NCBI GenBank assembly: GCA_964473465.1
Contig: CAYYPE010000009.1
Span: 76,237 to 140,236, forward strand
DNA length: 64,000 nt
Source of the DNA: CALHRB01 sp964473465
GTDB taxonomy: Bacteria; Bacteroidota; Ignavibacteria; Kapaibacteriales; UBA2268
Direction: 5' to 3'
The notes under the pieces were generated by a model. The model saw only the letters and a list, made by a program, of their open reading frames with translations. It was not told the origin of the DNA and made no database searches. Positions within the stretch are counted from its first letter, which is position 1; each line of letters begins with the position of its first letter. Positions 24,575 to 33,296 of this stretch are shown here, one piece after another. The position numbers and the translations under genes were made by a program.

Positions 24575-26629
24575 TTATTTTTTCTTCCACTTCAACTTTG
24601 ATATACCTTCCGCTGATTGTATTCTTTGGATTTCATCACGCAACATAGCAGCCCTCTCGAAATCAAGTTCTCTGGCTGCTTTTTTCATTTCGAGAAACAT
24701 ATTTTCAAGCATTTCCTGTCTTTGTTCAGATGTAAGATATTTAATAACTGGTTCAGCAGATTTCATTAACTTTTGTTTCTCTATGTCATCATATCTTTGT
24801 TTCTTTTGAGTTTGTATGTCAGCAATGGAAGTAGAACTTAATATCTCCTCGAGAGTTTTATAAACAGTTTTGGGATTAATATTATTCTCAATATTATATT
24901 GTATTTGTAATTTCCTCCTCCTGTTTGTCTCCTCAATCACTTTGCTCATAGAATTTGTTATATTATCAGCATAGAGTATTACCAGACCTTCAACGTTTCT
25001 GGCTGTTCTGCCGGCAATTTGCATAAGAGAACGCTCACTACGAAGAAAACCCTCTTTATCTGCATCCAGAATTGCAACCAGTGACACTTCCGGCAAATCA
25101 AGTCCTTCCCTCAAAAGATTAACTCCAACTAAGACATCATAAGTTCCAAGCCTTAGGTTTCTGATAATTTCAACCCGCTCCAGAGAGTCAATATCTGAAT
25201 GAATATAAGCCACCTTGACATTGAGATTCTGAAGATAATCAGTTAAATCCTCGGACATTCTTTTGGTTAGAGTTGTAACAAGAACTCTCTCCCCCTTTTT
25301 TGTCCTTTCTCTGATTTCGTTTAGTAAATCATCAATTTGTGTTTTAATAGGTCTAACGCTTATTTCAGGATCAACCAAGCCTGTAGGTCTAATAACCTGC
25401 TCAACAACAACCCCTTCACATTTTTCAAGTTCGTAGGGTCCGGGTGTTGCACTAACAAAAACAGCCTGATTAATCAAAGACTCGAACTCATCAAATTTTA
25501 AGGGTCTGTTCTCCAAAGCGGAGGGAAGCCTGAAACCATGTTCTACAAGGGTTTGTTTTCTTGATCGGTCTCCGTTATACATTGCTCTCAATTGAGGAAT
25601 TGTAACATGACTTTCGTCTATTACTAATAAATAATCATCTGGAAAATAATGCAATAAAGTTTGTGGTGTTTCTCCGAATGTCCTTCCGGATAAATGCATC
25701 GAATAGTTTTCAATCCCTGAACAATAACCTACTTCTTTCATCATTTCAAGATCGAAAATTGTTCTCTGCTCCAATCTTTGTGCTTCAAGCAGTTTACCCT
25801 CCGAACGCAGGATTTTCAACCTGTCATATAATTCATCTCGGATGTCGCTCATTGCTTTTTGTAAACGGGCTTCTGAAGTTACAAAAAGCTTTGCTGGAAA
25901 TAGTGTAACCGTCTCAACTTCATTAATAGTTTTACCCGTAAAAGAATCAATAAAGGTCATCTTTTCAATCTCATCACCAAACATTTCAATTCTCAATGCT
26001 GTTTGCGTTTCATAAGCTGGCATAACATCAATAATATCACCCCTTACCCGAAATGTTCCTCTTGTAAACTCAAAATCATTTCTGGAGTAATATAAATCAG
26101 TAAGTTTATAAATCAATCTTTGTCTGTTAATAGACATCCCGGATTTCAAAGGCAAGAGAAGAGAAATGAAATCATCTTTCCGCCCGATACTATATATGCA
26201 ACTAACAGAAGCAACAATAATAACATCCCTTCGCTCTTCTACCAAAGCACTCGTAGCCTTGAGCCTAAGCCTATCAATTTCATCATTTATAGAGAAATCT
26301 TTTTCAATATATGTATCAGTTGTTGGTATATATGCCTCTGGTTGATAATAGTCATAATATGATATAAAATATTCAACGGCATTATCAGGAAAAAAAGCTC
26401 TGAATTCACTATAAAGCTGAGCAGCAAGAGTTTTATTTGGCGAAATAACTAAAGTCGGTTTCTGTGTTTCCTGTATAACATTCGAAATTGTGAAAGTTTT
26501 TCCTGACCCGGTAACACCTAATAATGTCTGATATTTATCACCCCTGTTTAAACCATCAACTAACTCTTTAATAGCTTTTGGTTGATCGCCTGCTGGTTTA
26601 TAACTCGAAATTAATCTAAAACTCTTCAT
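24575..26629 (-). CDS. uvrB: Excinuclease ABC subunit B
   Basis: DNA damage recognition and strand-opening helicase of nucleotide excision repair. The 684-residue protein begins FRLISSYKPAGDQPKAIKEL, with the Walker A LLGVTGSGKTFT, the beta-hairpin region YYDYYQPEAYIP, the VIDESHVTIPQ Walker B, helicase motifs VGVNLLREGLDLPEVSLVAI and AGRTARN, and a C-terminal UVR motif (LEMKKAARELDFERAAMLRDEIQ) that binds UvrC. It stands alone between convergent and divergent neighbours. Confidence 0.98.
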   Translation of the reverse strand: MKSFRLISSYKPAGDQPKAIKELVDGLNRGDKYQTLLGVTGSGKTFTISNVIQETQKPTLVISPNKTLAAQLYSEFRAFFPDNAVEYFISYYDYYQPEAYIPTTDTYIEKDFSINDEIDRLRLKATSALVEERRDVIIVASVSCIYSIGRKDDFISLLLPLKSGMSINRQRLIYKLTDLYYSRNDFEFTRGTFRVRGDIIDVMPAYETQTALRIEMFGDEIEKMTFIDSFTGKTINEVETVTLFPAKLFVTSEARLQKAMSDIRDELYDRLKILRSEGKLLEAQRLEQRTIFDLEMMKEVGYCSGIENYSMHLSGRTFGETPQTLLHYFPDDYLLVIDESHVTIPQLRAMYNGDRSRKQTLVEHGFRLPSALENRPLKFDEFESLINQAVFVSATPGPYELEKCEGVVVEQVIRPTGLVDPEISVRPIKTQIDDLLNEIRERTKKGERVLVTTLTKRMSEDLTDYLQNLNVKVAYIHSDIDSLERVEIIRNLRLGTYDVLVGVNLLREGLDLPEVSLVAILDADKEGFLRSERSLMQIAGRTARNVEGLVILYADNITNSMSKVIEETNRRRKLQIQYNIENNINPKTVYKTLEEILSSTSIADIQTQKKQRYDDIEKQKLMKSAEPVIKYLTSEQRQEMLENMFLEMKKAARELDFERAAMLRDEIQRIQSAEGISKLKWKKK

Positions 26630-26706
26630 TACTTTTAAAAAAAATCAAAAAATAGTAAAATCTTTCTTAAATTAACAATGTTATTTTCTGGATTTATAAT
26701 TTTTAT

Positions 26707-27426
26707 ATGGGTAAAGAATCTTCAAAACAATTATTATTTTTATTTGGATTTGGTCTAATTACATTTATTGTCTGGCAATTTCCATTTGGTAGAATTATTT
26801 TATATCCTTTTACAATATTAGGCACGTGGTTTCATGAAATGGGACATGGTTTGACGGCAATGCTGCTTGGAGGTAAGTTTCTTGAACTCGTAATTTTTCC
26901 AGATGCTTCGGGTTATGCAAGGTTTACTACAGATTTATTTCTCGGTAACATTGGTCAAGCTCTTGTTGCAATTGGTGGTCCGGTTGGTCCTACTATAGCT
27001 GGATCAATCCTTATAATTTCATCAAAGAAAATAAAATTCGGAAGAATTGCAATGTTTCTACTTGGATTGTTTATGTTGATATCAGTCCTTTTCTGGATAC
27101 GTTCTTTTATTGGTATTCTTATAATCGCTGCTCTTGGAGTTCTAATAATTTTTATTTCACTCAAGGGTTCAGATAAATTACAGATTTTATCGCTTCAATT
27201 TCTCGGAGTGCAGGCAATAATGAGCTTGTATCTGAGTATTGATTACTTATTCTCTTCAGGTGGTTCTGTTGGAGGTAGTTCATTTAGTTCAGATACAGCA
27301 ATCATAGCTAACAACCTTTTATTACCTCACTGGTTCTGGGCAATTTTAATATTAGCTTTTTCTATCTTTATGATTTTTTATAGCATTAAGTTTACCTATT
27401 CAGATAATAACAAGAAAAGCTCTTAA
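26707..27426 (+). CDS. M50-type integral membrane metalloprotease-like protein
   Basis: The 239-residue polytopic membrane protein has a zinc motif HEMGH in TWFHEMGHGLTAMLLGG (about residues 44-48) at the edge of a transmembrane segment, as in the M50B-like family. Another conserved patch is GNIGQALVAIGGPVGPTIAG. About six hydrophobic segments follow through residue 235. Intramembrane cleavage or a non-proteolytic membrane role cannot be told apart. It is convergent with meaB and divergent from uvrB. Confidence 0.8.
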   Translation: MGKESSKQLLFLFGFGLITFIVWQFPFGRIILYPFTILGTWFHEMGHGLTAMLLGGKFLELVIFPDASGYARFTTDLFLGNIGQALVAIGGPVGPTIAGSILIISSKKIKFGRIAMFLLGLFMLISVLFWIRSFIGILIIAALGVLIIFISLKGSDKLQILSLQFLGVQAIMSLYLSIDYLFSSGGSVGGSSFSSDTAIIANNLLLPHWFWAILILAFSIFMIFYSIKFTYSDNNKKSS

Positions 27427-27437
27427 TAAAAAAGAAC

Positions 27438-27486
27438 CTCTGCGAACTCTGCGTGAAATCAATTTTTTCTCGCAAAGAACGCAAAG
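27438..27486. repeat. Imperfect inverted repeat of a dispersed CTCTGCG/CGCAAAG type
   Basis: CTCTGCGAACTCTGCG on the left faces CGCAAAGAACGCAAAG on the right, forming an imperfect hairpin between the convergent M50 gene and meaB. The motif resembles dispersed GCAAAGACGCAAAG-type repeats I have seen in related genomes. It may end transcription in both directions. Confidence 0.45.
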
Positions 27487-27570
27487 TTTTTTCTCTAATC
27501 ACAAATTTTTTACAAATCCTTTCTCTTTAAATACATGAAAAATATCTAAAAATTATTGATCATTATATAC

Positions 27571-28581
27571 TCATTTTTTATTAATTGATTTAATAAAATA
27601 GTTAATTAACTTCTCAACAGCTTCCGAAGGAAGAATTTTGCCATCCAATATTTTTTTCTCAAAATCCACGAGCTTTTTCTTTATCAAACTATTTTCAAAA
27701 AATATCGATTTTATACCATTTTCAATCAATATATTAAACCAGTCAAGATTCTGCTGTTTCCTTCTATTGAAAAACATACCATTTGATTTTGTTTGAACTT
27801 CAAATTCCTTAATAACATCCCAGATTTCTTTTATTCCAGTCATTTTTAGAGCCGAGGCAGTCATTACTTTTGTCTCCCACCCAATTGTTGCTGGTTGCAA
27901 ATAATGTATTGCAAGAGAATATGCATTTTTTGTCATTTCTGAGAGATTAATATTCTCCCCATCAGATTTATTAATTACCAGCAAATCAGCTATCTCAACA
28001 GAACCCTTTTTTAACCCTTGCAATTCATCCCCACCACCGGGTTGGAGCAAAAGAAGAAAAAAGTCAACTATAGTCCTCACAAGAACTTCACTCTGTCCCA
28101 CTCCCACTGTTTCAACAATAATTATATCAAACCCAAAAGCCTCGCATATAAATATTGACTCTCTTGTTCTATTGGCAATACCCCCGGCTGCTCCTCGTGA
28201 AGGCGATGGCCTGATAAAAACATTAGGATTATTCGAAATCTTCTGCATTCTCGTCTTATCACCAAGAATTGAACCTTTTGACTTCGTACTGCTCGGATCA
28301 ACTGCCAATATTGCTACTTTGTGACCCAAACTTGTTATATAATCAACAAAAGAATCAATAAAAGTACTTTTGCCGACACCCGGTGACCCTGTTATTCCAA
28401 TTCTTATTGAATTTCCAGAAAAAGGAATTATTCTATTCAGCAATTTTCTTGCGATTTTCTGATGCTCCGGATTAACGCTTTCAACTAATGTAATCGCCTT
28501 CGATAGAGCCAATCTATCACCTGTAAGAATTCTCTCAAGTAAATAATTCTCCTTAATGTCAATATTTTTACTAAAAGCCAT
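27571..28581 (-). CDS. meaB: Methylmalonyl-CoA mutase-associated GTPase MeaB
   Basis: G3E P-loop GTPase chaperone that protects and reloads adenosylcobalamin-dependent methylmalonyl-CoA mutase. The 336-residue protein has Walker A GITGSPGVGKSTFID (about 60-75), VAILAVDPSSTKSKGSILGDKTRM, the ETVGVGQSEV switch segment and VINKSDG as the NKxD guanine-specificity motif. No mutase gene is in the window. The ATG is preceded directly by a (TTGTTA)n tract, and I see no good Shine-Dalgarno. Confidence 0.95.
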   Translation of the reverse strand: MAFSKNIDIKENYLLERILTGDRLALSKAITLVESVNPEHQKIARKLLNRIIPFSGNSIRIGITGSPGVGKSTFIDSFVDYITSLGHKVAILAVDPSSTKSKGSILGDKTRMQKISNNPNVFIRPSPSRGAAGGIANRTRESIFICEAFGFDIIIVETVGVGQSEVLVRTIVDFFLLLLQPGGGDELQGLKKGSVEIADLLVINKSDGENINLSEMTKNAYSLAIHYLQPATIGWETKVMTASALKMTGIKEIWDVIKEFEVQTKSNGMFFNRRKQQNLDWFNILIENGIKSIFFENSLIKKKLVDFEKKILDGKILPSEAVEKLINYFIKSINKK

Positions 28582-28606
28582 AACAATAACAATAACAATA
28601 ACAATA
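28582..28606. repeat. Hexanucleotide microsatellite touching the meaB start codon
   Basis: About four copies of TAACAA (TTGTTA on the meaB strand) directly precede the meaB ATG at 28579-28581, then the tract decays into A/T-rich sequence. A copy-number change would alter the spacing of any ribosome-binding site. Confidence 0.7.
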
Positions 28607-28717
28607 AAAATAAATATAATAACAAAAATAATATTAAAAAGTGATAAATTTTACATGAAATGAGGTAGAATTTCGTTTTAAATAATAGTTTTTTGAAAAT
28701 GAGGCAAAAAATCCAGA

Positions 28718-29080
28718 GGGGATGAAATGGCTTCGACGGGGTGATGGAGTTTGAATGCTGCATGTCGTGCTCAATCGGTGGCGCACGTAAATACAACCGG
28801 TATGCATTATAAATGCCAACAATGATTACGCAATGGCTGCCTAATTAATTACGCAGCCACATCTTTCGAAAAGTTTGCCCGTCGGCATTTTCGAAAGGTG
28901 TCGCAAATAGACGGGCTGGTCCTGATTTGCTTCACAGGGAAAAGGACGAGAATTAAACTGTGAATAGGTTTATGCAACCTGTCGTTTGGTCAAGCATAAA
29001 CTTAAATTTATAAAACGACTAAACATGTAGAAGCTTCGAATGAAGCTCTCCGGACGCGGGTTCGACTCCCGCCATCTCCA
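28718..29080 (+). ncRNA. ssrA: tmRNA (ssrA)
   Basis: Rescues stalled ribosomes and tags nascent peptides for degradation. The 5' end GGGGATGAAATGGCTTCGAC and the 3' end with T-arm GGTTCGACTCCC and CATCTCC form the tRNA-like domain (acceptor GGGGATG with CATCTCC, discriminator A). CCA is not encoded. The tag frame starts at GCC 28815 and reads ANNDYAMAA, then TAA at 28842-28844. The tag ends in AMAA where the common form is ALAA. Pseudoknot-rich sequence fills the rest. Confidence 0.95.
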
Positions 29081-29093
29081 CAAACCAAACCTG

Positions 29094-29118
29094 AAAACCC
29101 TGACTGCGTCGGGGTTTT
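29094..29118 (+). terminator. Intrinsic terminator after tmRNA
   Basis: AAAACCC at 29094-29100 pairs with GGGTTTT at 29112-29118 across a ten-base loop, ending in a T-run just after the mature 3' end. Confidence 0.7.
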
Positions 29119-29329
29119 GTGTTTGAAAGCGAAATTAGTGACCTAAATATGCCTATTTTCCTGAATTTAAAAAAATAATTTAACTCTCCTTCCCCTCCAC
29201 GATGGGCTTTTCAATTCTTTCTGATCTTATTAGTAATTCTGTAAATTTCTAAATATTAACTTATAATTAACACTCTAAACACAAAAAAGAGTTATTTTTG
29301 AGTTTTATTCACTAATTTTTAGGCTGATT

Positions 29330-32167
29330 ATGAAACAATTATACTTTTTGATTGCTGTAATGACATTTCTAACTTTATCAATTTCTGAAACATTTGCTGG
29401 TGGTATAATTCGTGGCAAAATTACCGATAAGCCTGAAGGATTGTCTTTAGCGGGAGCAAGTATTACATTATCAAATTCGAAATTAGGTGCCGTATCCAAT
29501 AAAAATGGGGATTTCACAATTTTGAATGTCCCGGAAGGTTCATACGAATTAGCTGTAAAGTATTTGGGCTACCAAACAAACAACTTAAAAATAAATGTTG
29601 ACAATAACAAAACTTCTTTTGTTAAAATTGAAATGGAACCTCAATCTATAATCAAAGATGAAGTTGTCATTATTGGTGATATGTTAAGGGGTCAGGCAAA
29701 AGCATTGAACCAGCAAAAGAGTAATGTTAATATTACAAATATAGTATCTGCTGATCAGGTGGGGCGTTTTCCTGACGCTAATATCGGCGATGCAATGAAA
29801 AGAATGACTGGAATAACAGTTCAGTATGATCAGGGAGAAGCCCGTTTTGGATTAATACGTGGTACTTCACCACAGCTCAATTCAATTACCATAAATGGAG
29901 ATAGAATTCCTTCTGCCGAAGGAGATAATAGAACAATCCAACTTGACTTAATTCCTGCTGATATGATAAAATCAGTCGAAATCAACAAAGCCCTTACGGC
30001 CGATATGGATGCCGATGCTATTGGAGGCTCTATAAATTTAGTTACCCGTGATGTTGTAAATCAAAACACATTATCAATAACCGCCGGAAGTGGAATAAAT
30101 TTGCTAAGCAATAAGCCTATTCTGAACGGTGCAATTTCGGCTGGTACAAGGTTATTAGACAATAAATTCGGTATTAGTTTGAATGCCTCTTACAATAATC
30201 TTATTTTTGGTTCTGATAATATCGAAGGTGCATGGTTAGAAGGACCCAATGGTTCAGCTTACCTTGGAAATTTTGAAGTGCGTCAGTACGATTTAATACG
30301 CACACGTCAAAGTATTGGTGGTGGTTTGGATTATAAATTCAATAATGAACACTCAGTAAACTTCAATGTATTATACAATCACAGAAATGACTGGGAAAAT
30401 AGATATAGATTAAGACTTCGCTACGACAAAGGAGATGCAGTTACGGTCAACAACGTCAAATATAAAGGTCTCCCTGACAGCACTGGAACTGTTAAAAATG
30501 TAGAAATCATCCGACAAAACAAACAAGGAATTAATAACGAAACCAATAACCACGGCTCCAGATTAGAAGACCAACGAACTGTCAATATTGCCTTTGGAGG
30601 TGAAAATTTATTATTTAATTCATTGAAAATTAACTGGCAAGCAAATTGGGCAAAAGCCTCCGAAGAAAAACCTAATGAAAGATATATAAGTTATCGTGAT
30701 AAAAAGGGTGTCCTAAAAGTAAATTCATCAAATGGAAGAGAGCCTCAATTCGAAATAATAACCGGAAATGATCTATCAAAATTTTCCCTTTATGAATTAT
30801 ATCAACGTAACTCATTTACAGAAGATAAGGATTTTAACGGAAAAATTGATTTTGAGATTCCATGGCTAACAGGTAATTTCAACAATGATGTTAAATTTGG
30901 CGTCCGCTTAAGAAGCAAAAATAAGAATAGAAATAACGACTATTTCAAATATTCTCCGATAGGAACAGAAATTGCAATAATGAACCTTATAAAATTACAT
31001 AATGCCACCAAAGATAACTTTCTTGCTGGAAATTACATAGCAGGTGATTTTCCAGATAGAGAATTTGCAGGCAGTTTGGACCTCAATAATTCATCCTTAT
31101 TCAAAAAAACAGATGCAAAAGAAGAATATATCCCAGCTAATTTCGTTGCAAAAGAAAATATATTTGCCGGGTATTTACAATTAGATCAAAATATTGGTGA
31201 TAAGTTTGTTGTTTTAGCTGGTCTAAGAATTGAAAATACTTCGATAGAATACAATGCAAATGAATTAATATATGACGAAGACAATGATGAAGAACCCTAT
31301 AAAATCAATCCAACAAAAGGCACCCAGAATTATTTAAACATACTTCCTCAGATAAATTTAAAATACTCTTTTACTGATAATATCATCGTAAGAGCAGCAT
31401 TCACTAATTCAATAGCCCGACCCAACTACTACGACTTAGCTCCATATAGAAATATAGTTGTTGCGGACAACGAGATATACGAAGGTAACAGTGCATTGAA
31501 ACCAACTAAATCTGTCAATATAGATTTAATGGCTGATTATTATTTCGAATCAATAGGTATTCTATCTGCTGGTATTTTCCAGAAAAGTTTAAGCGATTAT
31601 TTCTATACTAACATCGTTAAGGATTATAATGACGCAAAGTCAGGCACTACTTATGATTACTATTATCGTCCCGAAAATGGAGCAAAAGCAACATTATTTG
31701 GCTTTGAATTATCTTTCCATCGCCAATTGGATTTCTTGCCCGGTTTTTTGAAAGGTTTTGGTGTTTATGCTAATTATACTTTTACTACTTCGGAAGCTGA
31801 AGGTCTAAAAATCCCCGGAAGAGAGCAAGAAAAAGTAACATTGCCCGGAACAGCAGGTAATATGATTAATGCTTCGCTATCTTACGAATTGTTCGGTTTG
31901 AATTTACGTATTTCGTTAAACTATACCTCTGATTACATACTGGAATTTGGTGCTTCAGAATTTTATGATTTATATTATGATAAACAAACATTCCTTGATT
32001 TCAATGGTTCTTATGAAATAATCAAAGGTCTTAACTTCTATACCGAAATTAATAACATAACCAATCAACCTTTAAGAGTATATCAAGGCAAAGGTCATTC
32101 CGAAAGGACTGTTCAGGCTGAATTTTATAATTTGCGTATTAATGCTGGAATTAAATATAATTTATAA
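29330..32167 (+). CDS. TonB-dependent outer membrane receptor with carboxypeptidase-like N-terminal domain
   Basis: Outer membrane active importer, 945 residues. A signal peptide ends near residue 23 (ISETFAG-G). Residues 24-110 are a carboxypeptidase-D-like regulatory domain (GKITDKPEGLSLAGASI, VPEGSYELAVKYLGYQT). The plug follows (QVGRFPDANIGDAMKRMTGITVQYDQGEARFGLIRG) with ADMDADAIGGSINLVTR, then a beta-barrel ending in NLRINAGIKYNL. The plug resembles the single-gene receptor class rather than SusC. The next gene, a phytase-like lipoprotein, overlaps its stop as TAATG, so uptake of a phosphorylated product is suggested. Confidence 0.93.
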   Translation: MKQLYFLIAVMTFLTLSISETFAGGIIRGKITDKPEGLSLAGASITLSNSKLGAVSNKNGDFTILNVPEGSYELAVKYLGYQTNNLKINVDNNKTSFVKIEMEPQSIIKDEVVIIGDMLRGQAKALNQQKSNVNITNIVSADQVGRFPDANIGDAMKRMTGITVQYDQGEARFGLIRGTSPQLNSITINGDRIPSAEGDNRTIQLDLIPADMIKSVEINKALTADMDADAIGGSINLVTRDVVNQNTLSITAGSGINLLSNKPILNGAISAGTRLLDNKFGISLNASYNNLIFGSDNIEGAWLEGPNGSAYLGNFEVRQYDLIRTRQSIGGGLDYKFNNEHSVNFNVLYNHRNDWENRYRLRLRYDKGDAVTVNNVKYKGLPDSTGTVKNVEIIRQNKQGINNETNNHGSRLEDQRTVNIAFGGENLLFNSLKINWQANWAKASEEKPNERYISYRDKKGVLKVNSSNGREPQFEIITGNDLSKFSLYELYQRNSFTEDKDFNGKIDFEIPWLTGNFNNDVKFGVRLRSKNKNRNNDYFKYSPIGTEIAIMNLIKLHNATKDNFLAGNYIAGDFPDREFAGSLDLNNSSLFKKTDAKEEYIPANFVAKENIFAGYLQLDQNIGDKFVVLAGLRIENTSIEYNANELIYDEDNDEEPYKINPTKGTQNYLNILPQINLKYSFTDNIIVRAAFTNSIARPNYYDLAPYRNIVVADNEIYEGNSALKPTKSVNIDLMADYYFESIGILSAGIFQKSLSDYFYTNIVKDYNDAKSGTTYDYYYRPENGAKATLFGFELSFHRQLDFLPGFLKGFGVYANYTFTTSEAEGLKIPGREQEKVTLPGTAGNMINASLSYELFGLNLRISLNYTSDYILEFGASEFYDLYYDKQTFLDFNGSYEIIKGLNFYTEINNITNQPLRVYQGKGHSERTVQAEFYNLRINAGIKYNL

Positions 32168-33249
32168 TGAGTAAAATGAAAATATTATTTTTATTTTTTA
32201 CAGCTTTAGCAATATCATTTTTCGGTTGTCAGAAAAATGATTCTACTCAAAGCATAACCAAAAGTAAATACCCACTGATTCAATATGATGTCATCTCAGA
32301 GTGGAATGACGATCATAATATTGATTCACCTGCTTTATGGATGTCCCCTGACGGCTCTAATTCATTCATCATTGCCACAAGTAAAGCAAAACACAATTTG
32401 TTTGTTTACAATGCTACAGACCTTAAATTACTAAAGCAGGTTGGGAAAAAAGGCAAAGGACCTCTCGAATTTGAACGTCCAAATGGTGTTTGGGTTTTAG
32501 ATAATTACCTATTTGTTTGCGAGCGGGATAATCATCGTATTCAGGTTATTTCTCTGCCGGATTTCACATTCGTAGGATTTGTAGGCGAAAATCAACTTAT
32601 TCGTCCTTATGGCTTAAGTGTTGTGAATAAAAACGATTATTATAGTATTTTTATAACTGATCAATTCGAAGTAGAAAATCATATTTATCCTCCTTATTAT
32701 ATGCTAAATCAAAGAGTCCAGCATTTTGATATTAAAATTCAAAACAATACAATAATTGAGCAAAATCTGGAAAATTCTTTTGGCGACACCCTTGGACAAG
32801 GTCAATTAATAATCGTCGAATCAATTTTTGCAGATCCGGAGCATAACCGATTATTAATTGCCGATGAAGATAAGAATCAAAATGTTGTTAAAATCTATGA
32901 TATGACTGGAAATTATCTTCAGCAAACTCTGGGCGGAGATTTAATCCAATATCAGGCAGAAGGAATTATGATGTATGATTGCGTAAGAGGTGAAGGCTAT
33001 TATTTTTTAACCGATCAGGATTTTTACAAAACAAACAATAATACATTTCATGTTTATAATCGCAGAGATTTGAAATATGTTGGCTCTTTTATTTCGGATA
33101 AAATTCAAAATACTGATGGAATCTGGATTACAAACCAAAAATTGGGTATGTTTGAACAAGGTGTATTAATTGCCGTTAATGATGATGGAGGAGTTGGAAT
33201 TATTGACATTAAGAAGATATTTAAAGCTTTAAATATTGAATGTAAATAA
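32167..33249 (+). CDS. Beta-propeller phytase-like lipoprotein
   Basis: The 360-residue lipoprotein (lipobox SFFGC, about Cys21) resembles 3-phytases of the beta-propeller class. HNIDSPALWMSPDGSNSFIIATSKAKHNLFVYN matches the family's DDPAIW-type start, followed by six-bladed repeats (VGKKGKGPLEFERPNGVWVLDN, IFADPEHNRLLIADEDKNQ). It probably releases phosphate from phytate or a related organic phosphate at the cell surface and works with the upstream TonB receptor, with which it overlaps by one base. Activity and metal ligands were not confirmed residue by residue; a generic NHL-like propeller is the alternative. Confidence 0.75.
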   Translation: MSKMKILFLFFTALAISFFGCQKNDSTQSITKSKYPLIQYDVISEWNDDHNIDSPALWMSPDGSNSFIIATSKAKHNLFVYNATDLKLLKQVGKKGKGPLEFERPNGVWVLDNYLFVCERDNHRIQVISLPDFTFVGFVGENQLIRPYGLSVVNKNDYYSIFITDQFEVENHIYPPYYMLNQRVQHFDIKIQNNTIIEQNLENSFGDTLGQGQLIIVESIFADPEHNRLLIADEDKNQNVVKIYDMTGNYLQQTLGGDLIQYQAEGIMMYDCVRGEGYYFLTDQDFYKTNNNTFHVYNRRDLKYVGSFISDKIQNTDGIWITNQKLGMFEQGVLIAVNDDGGVGIIDIKKIFKALNIECK

Positions 33250-33256
33250 TGATTTT

Positions 33257-33288
33257 AGTGGGGGCGAACACTCTTATTCGCCCCCTAC
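33257..33288. terminator. GC-rich hairpin between convergent genes
   Basis: TGGGGGCGAA pairs with TTCGCCCCCTA around a short AT loop. It sits 10 bases beyond the phytase-like stop and 10 bases from the S41 protease stop, so it can end both transcripts. The sequence resembles a dispersed GGGGGCGAA element rather than a plain terminator. Confidence 0.6.
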
Positions 33289-33296
33289 GACATTTT

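Noticed and set aside
28485..28796. Leu-rich minus frame over the meaB start and tmRNA
   Set aside because: It is created by the TTGTTA microsatellite and crosses the tmRNA, so it is not a gene.
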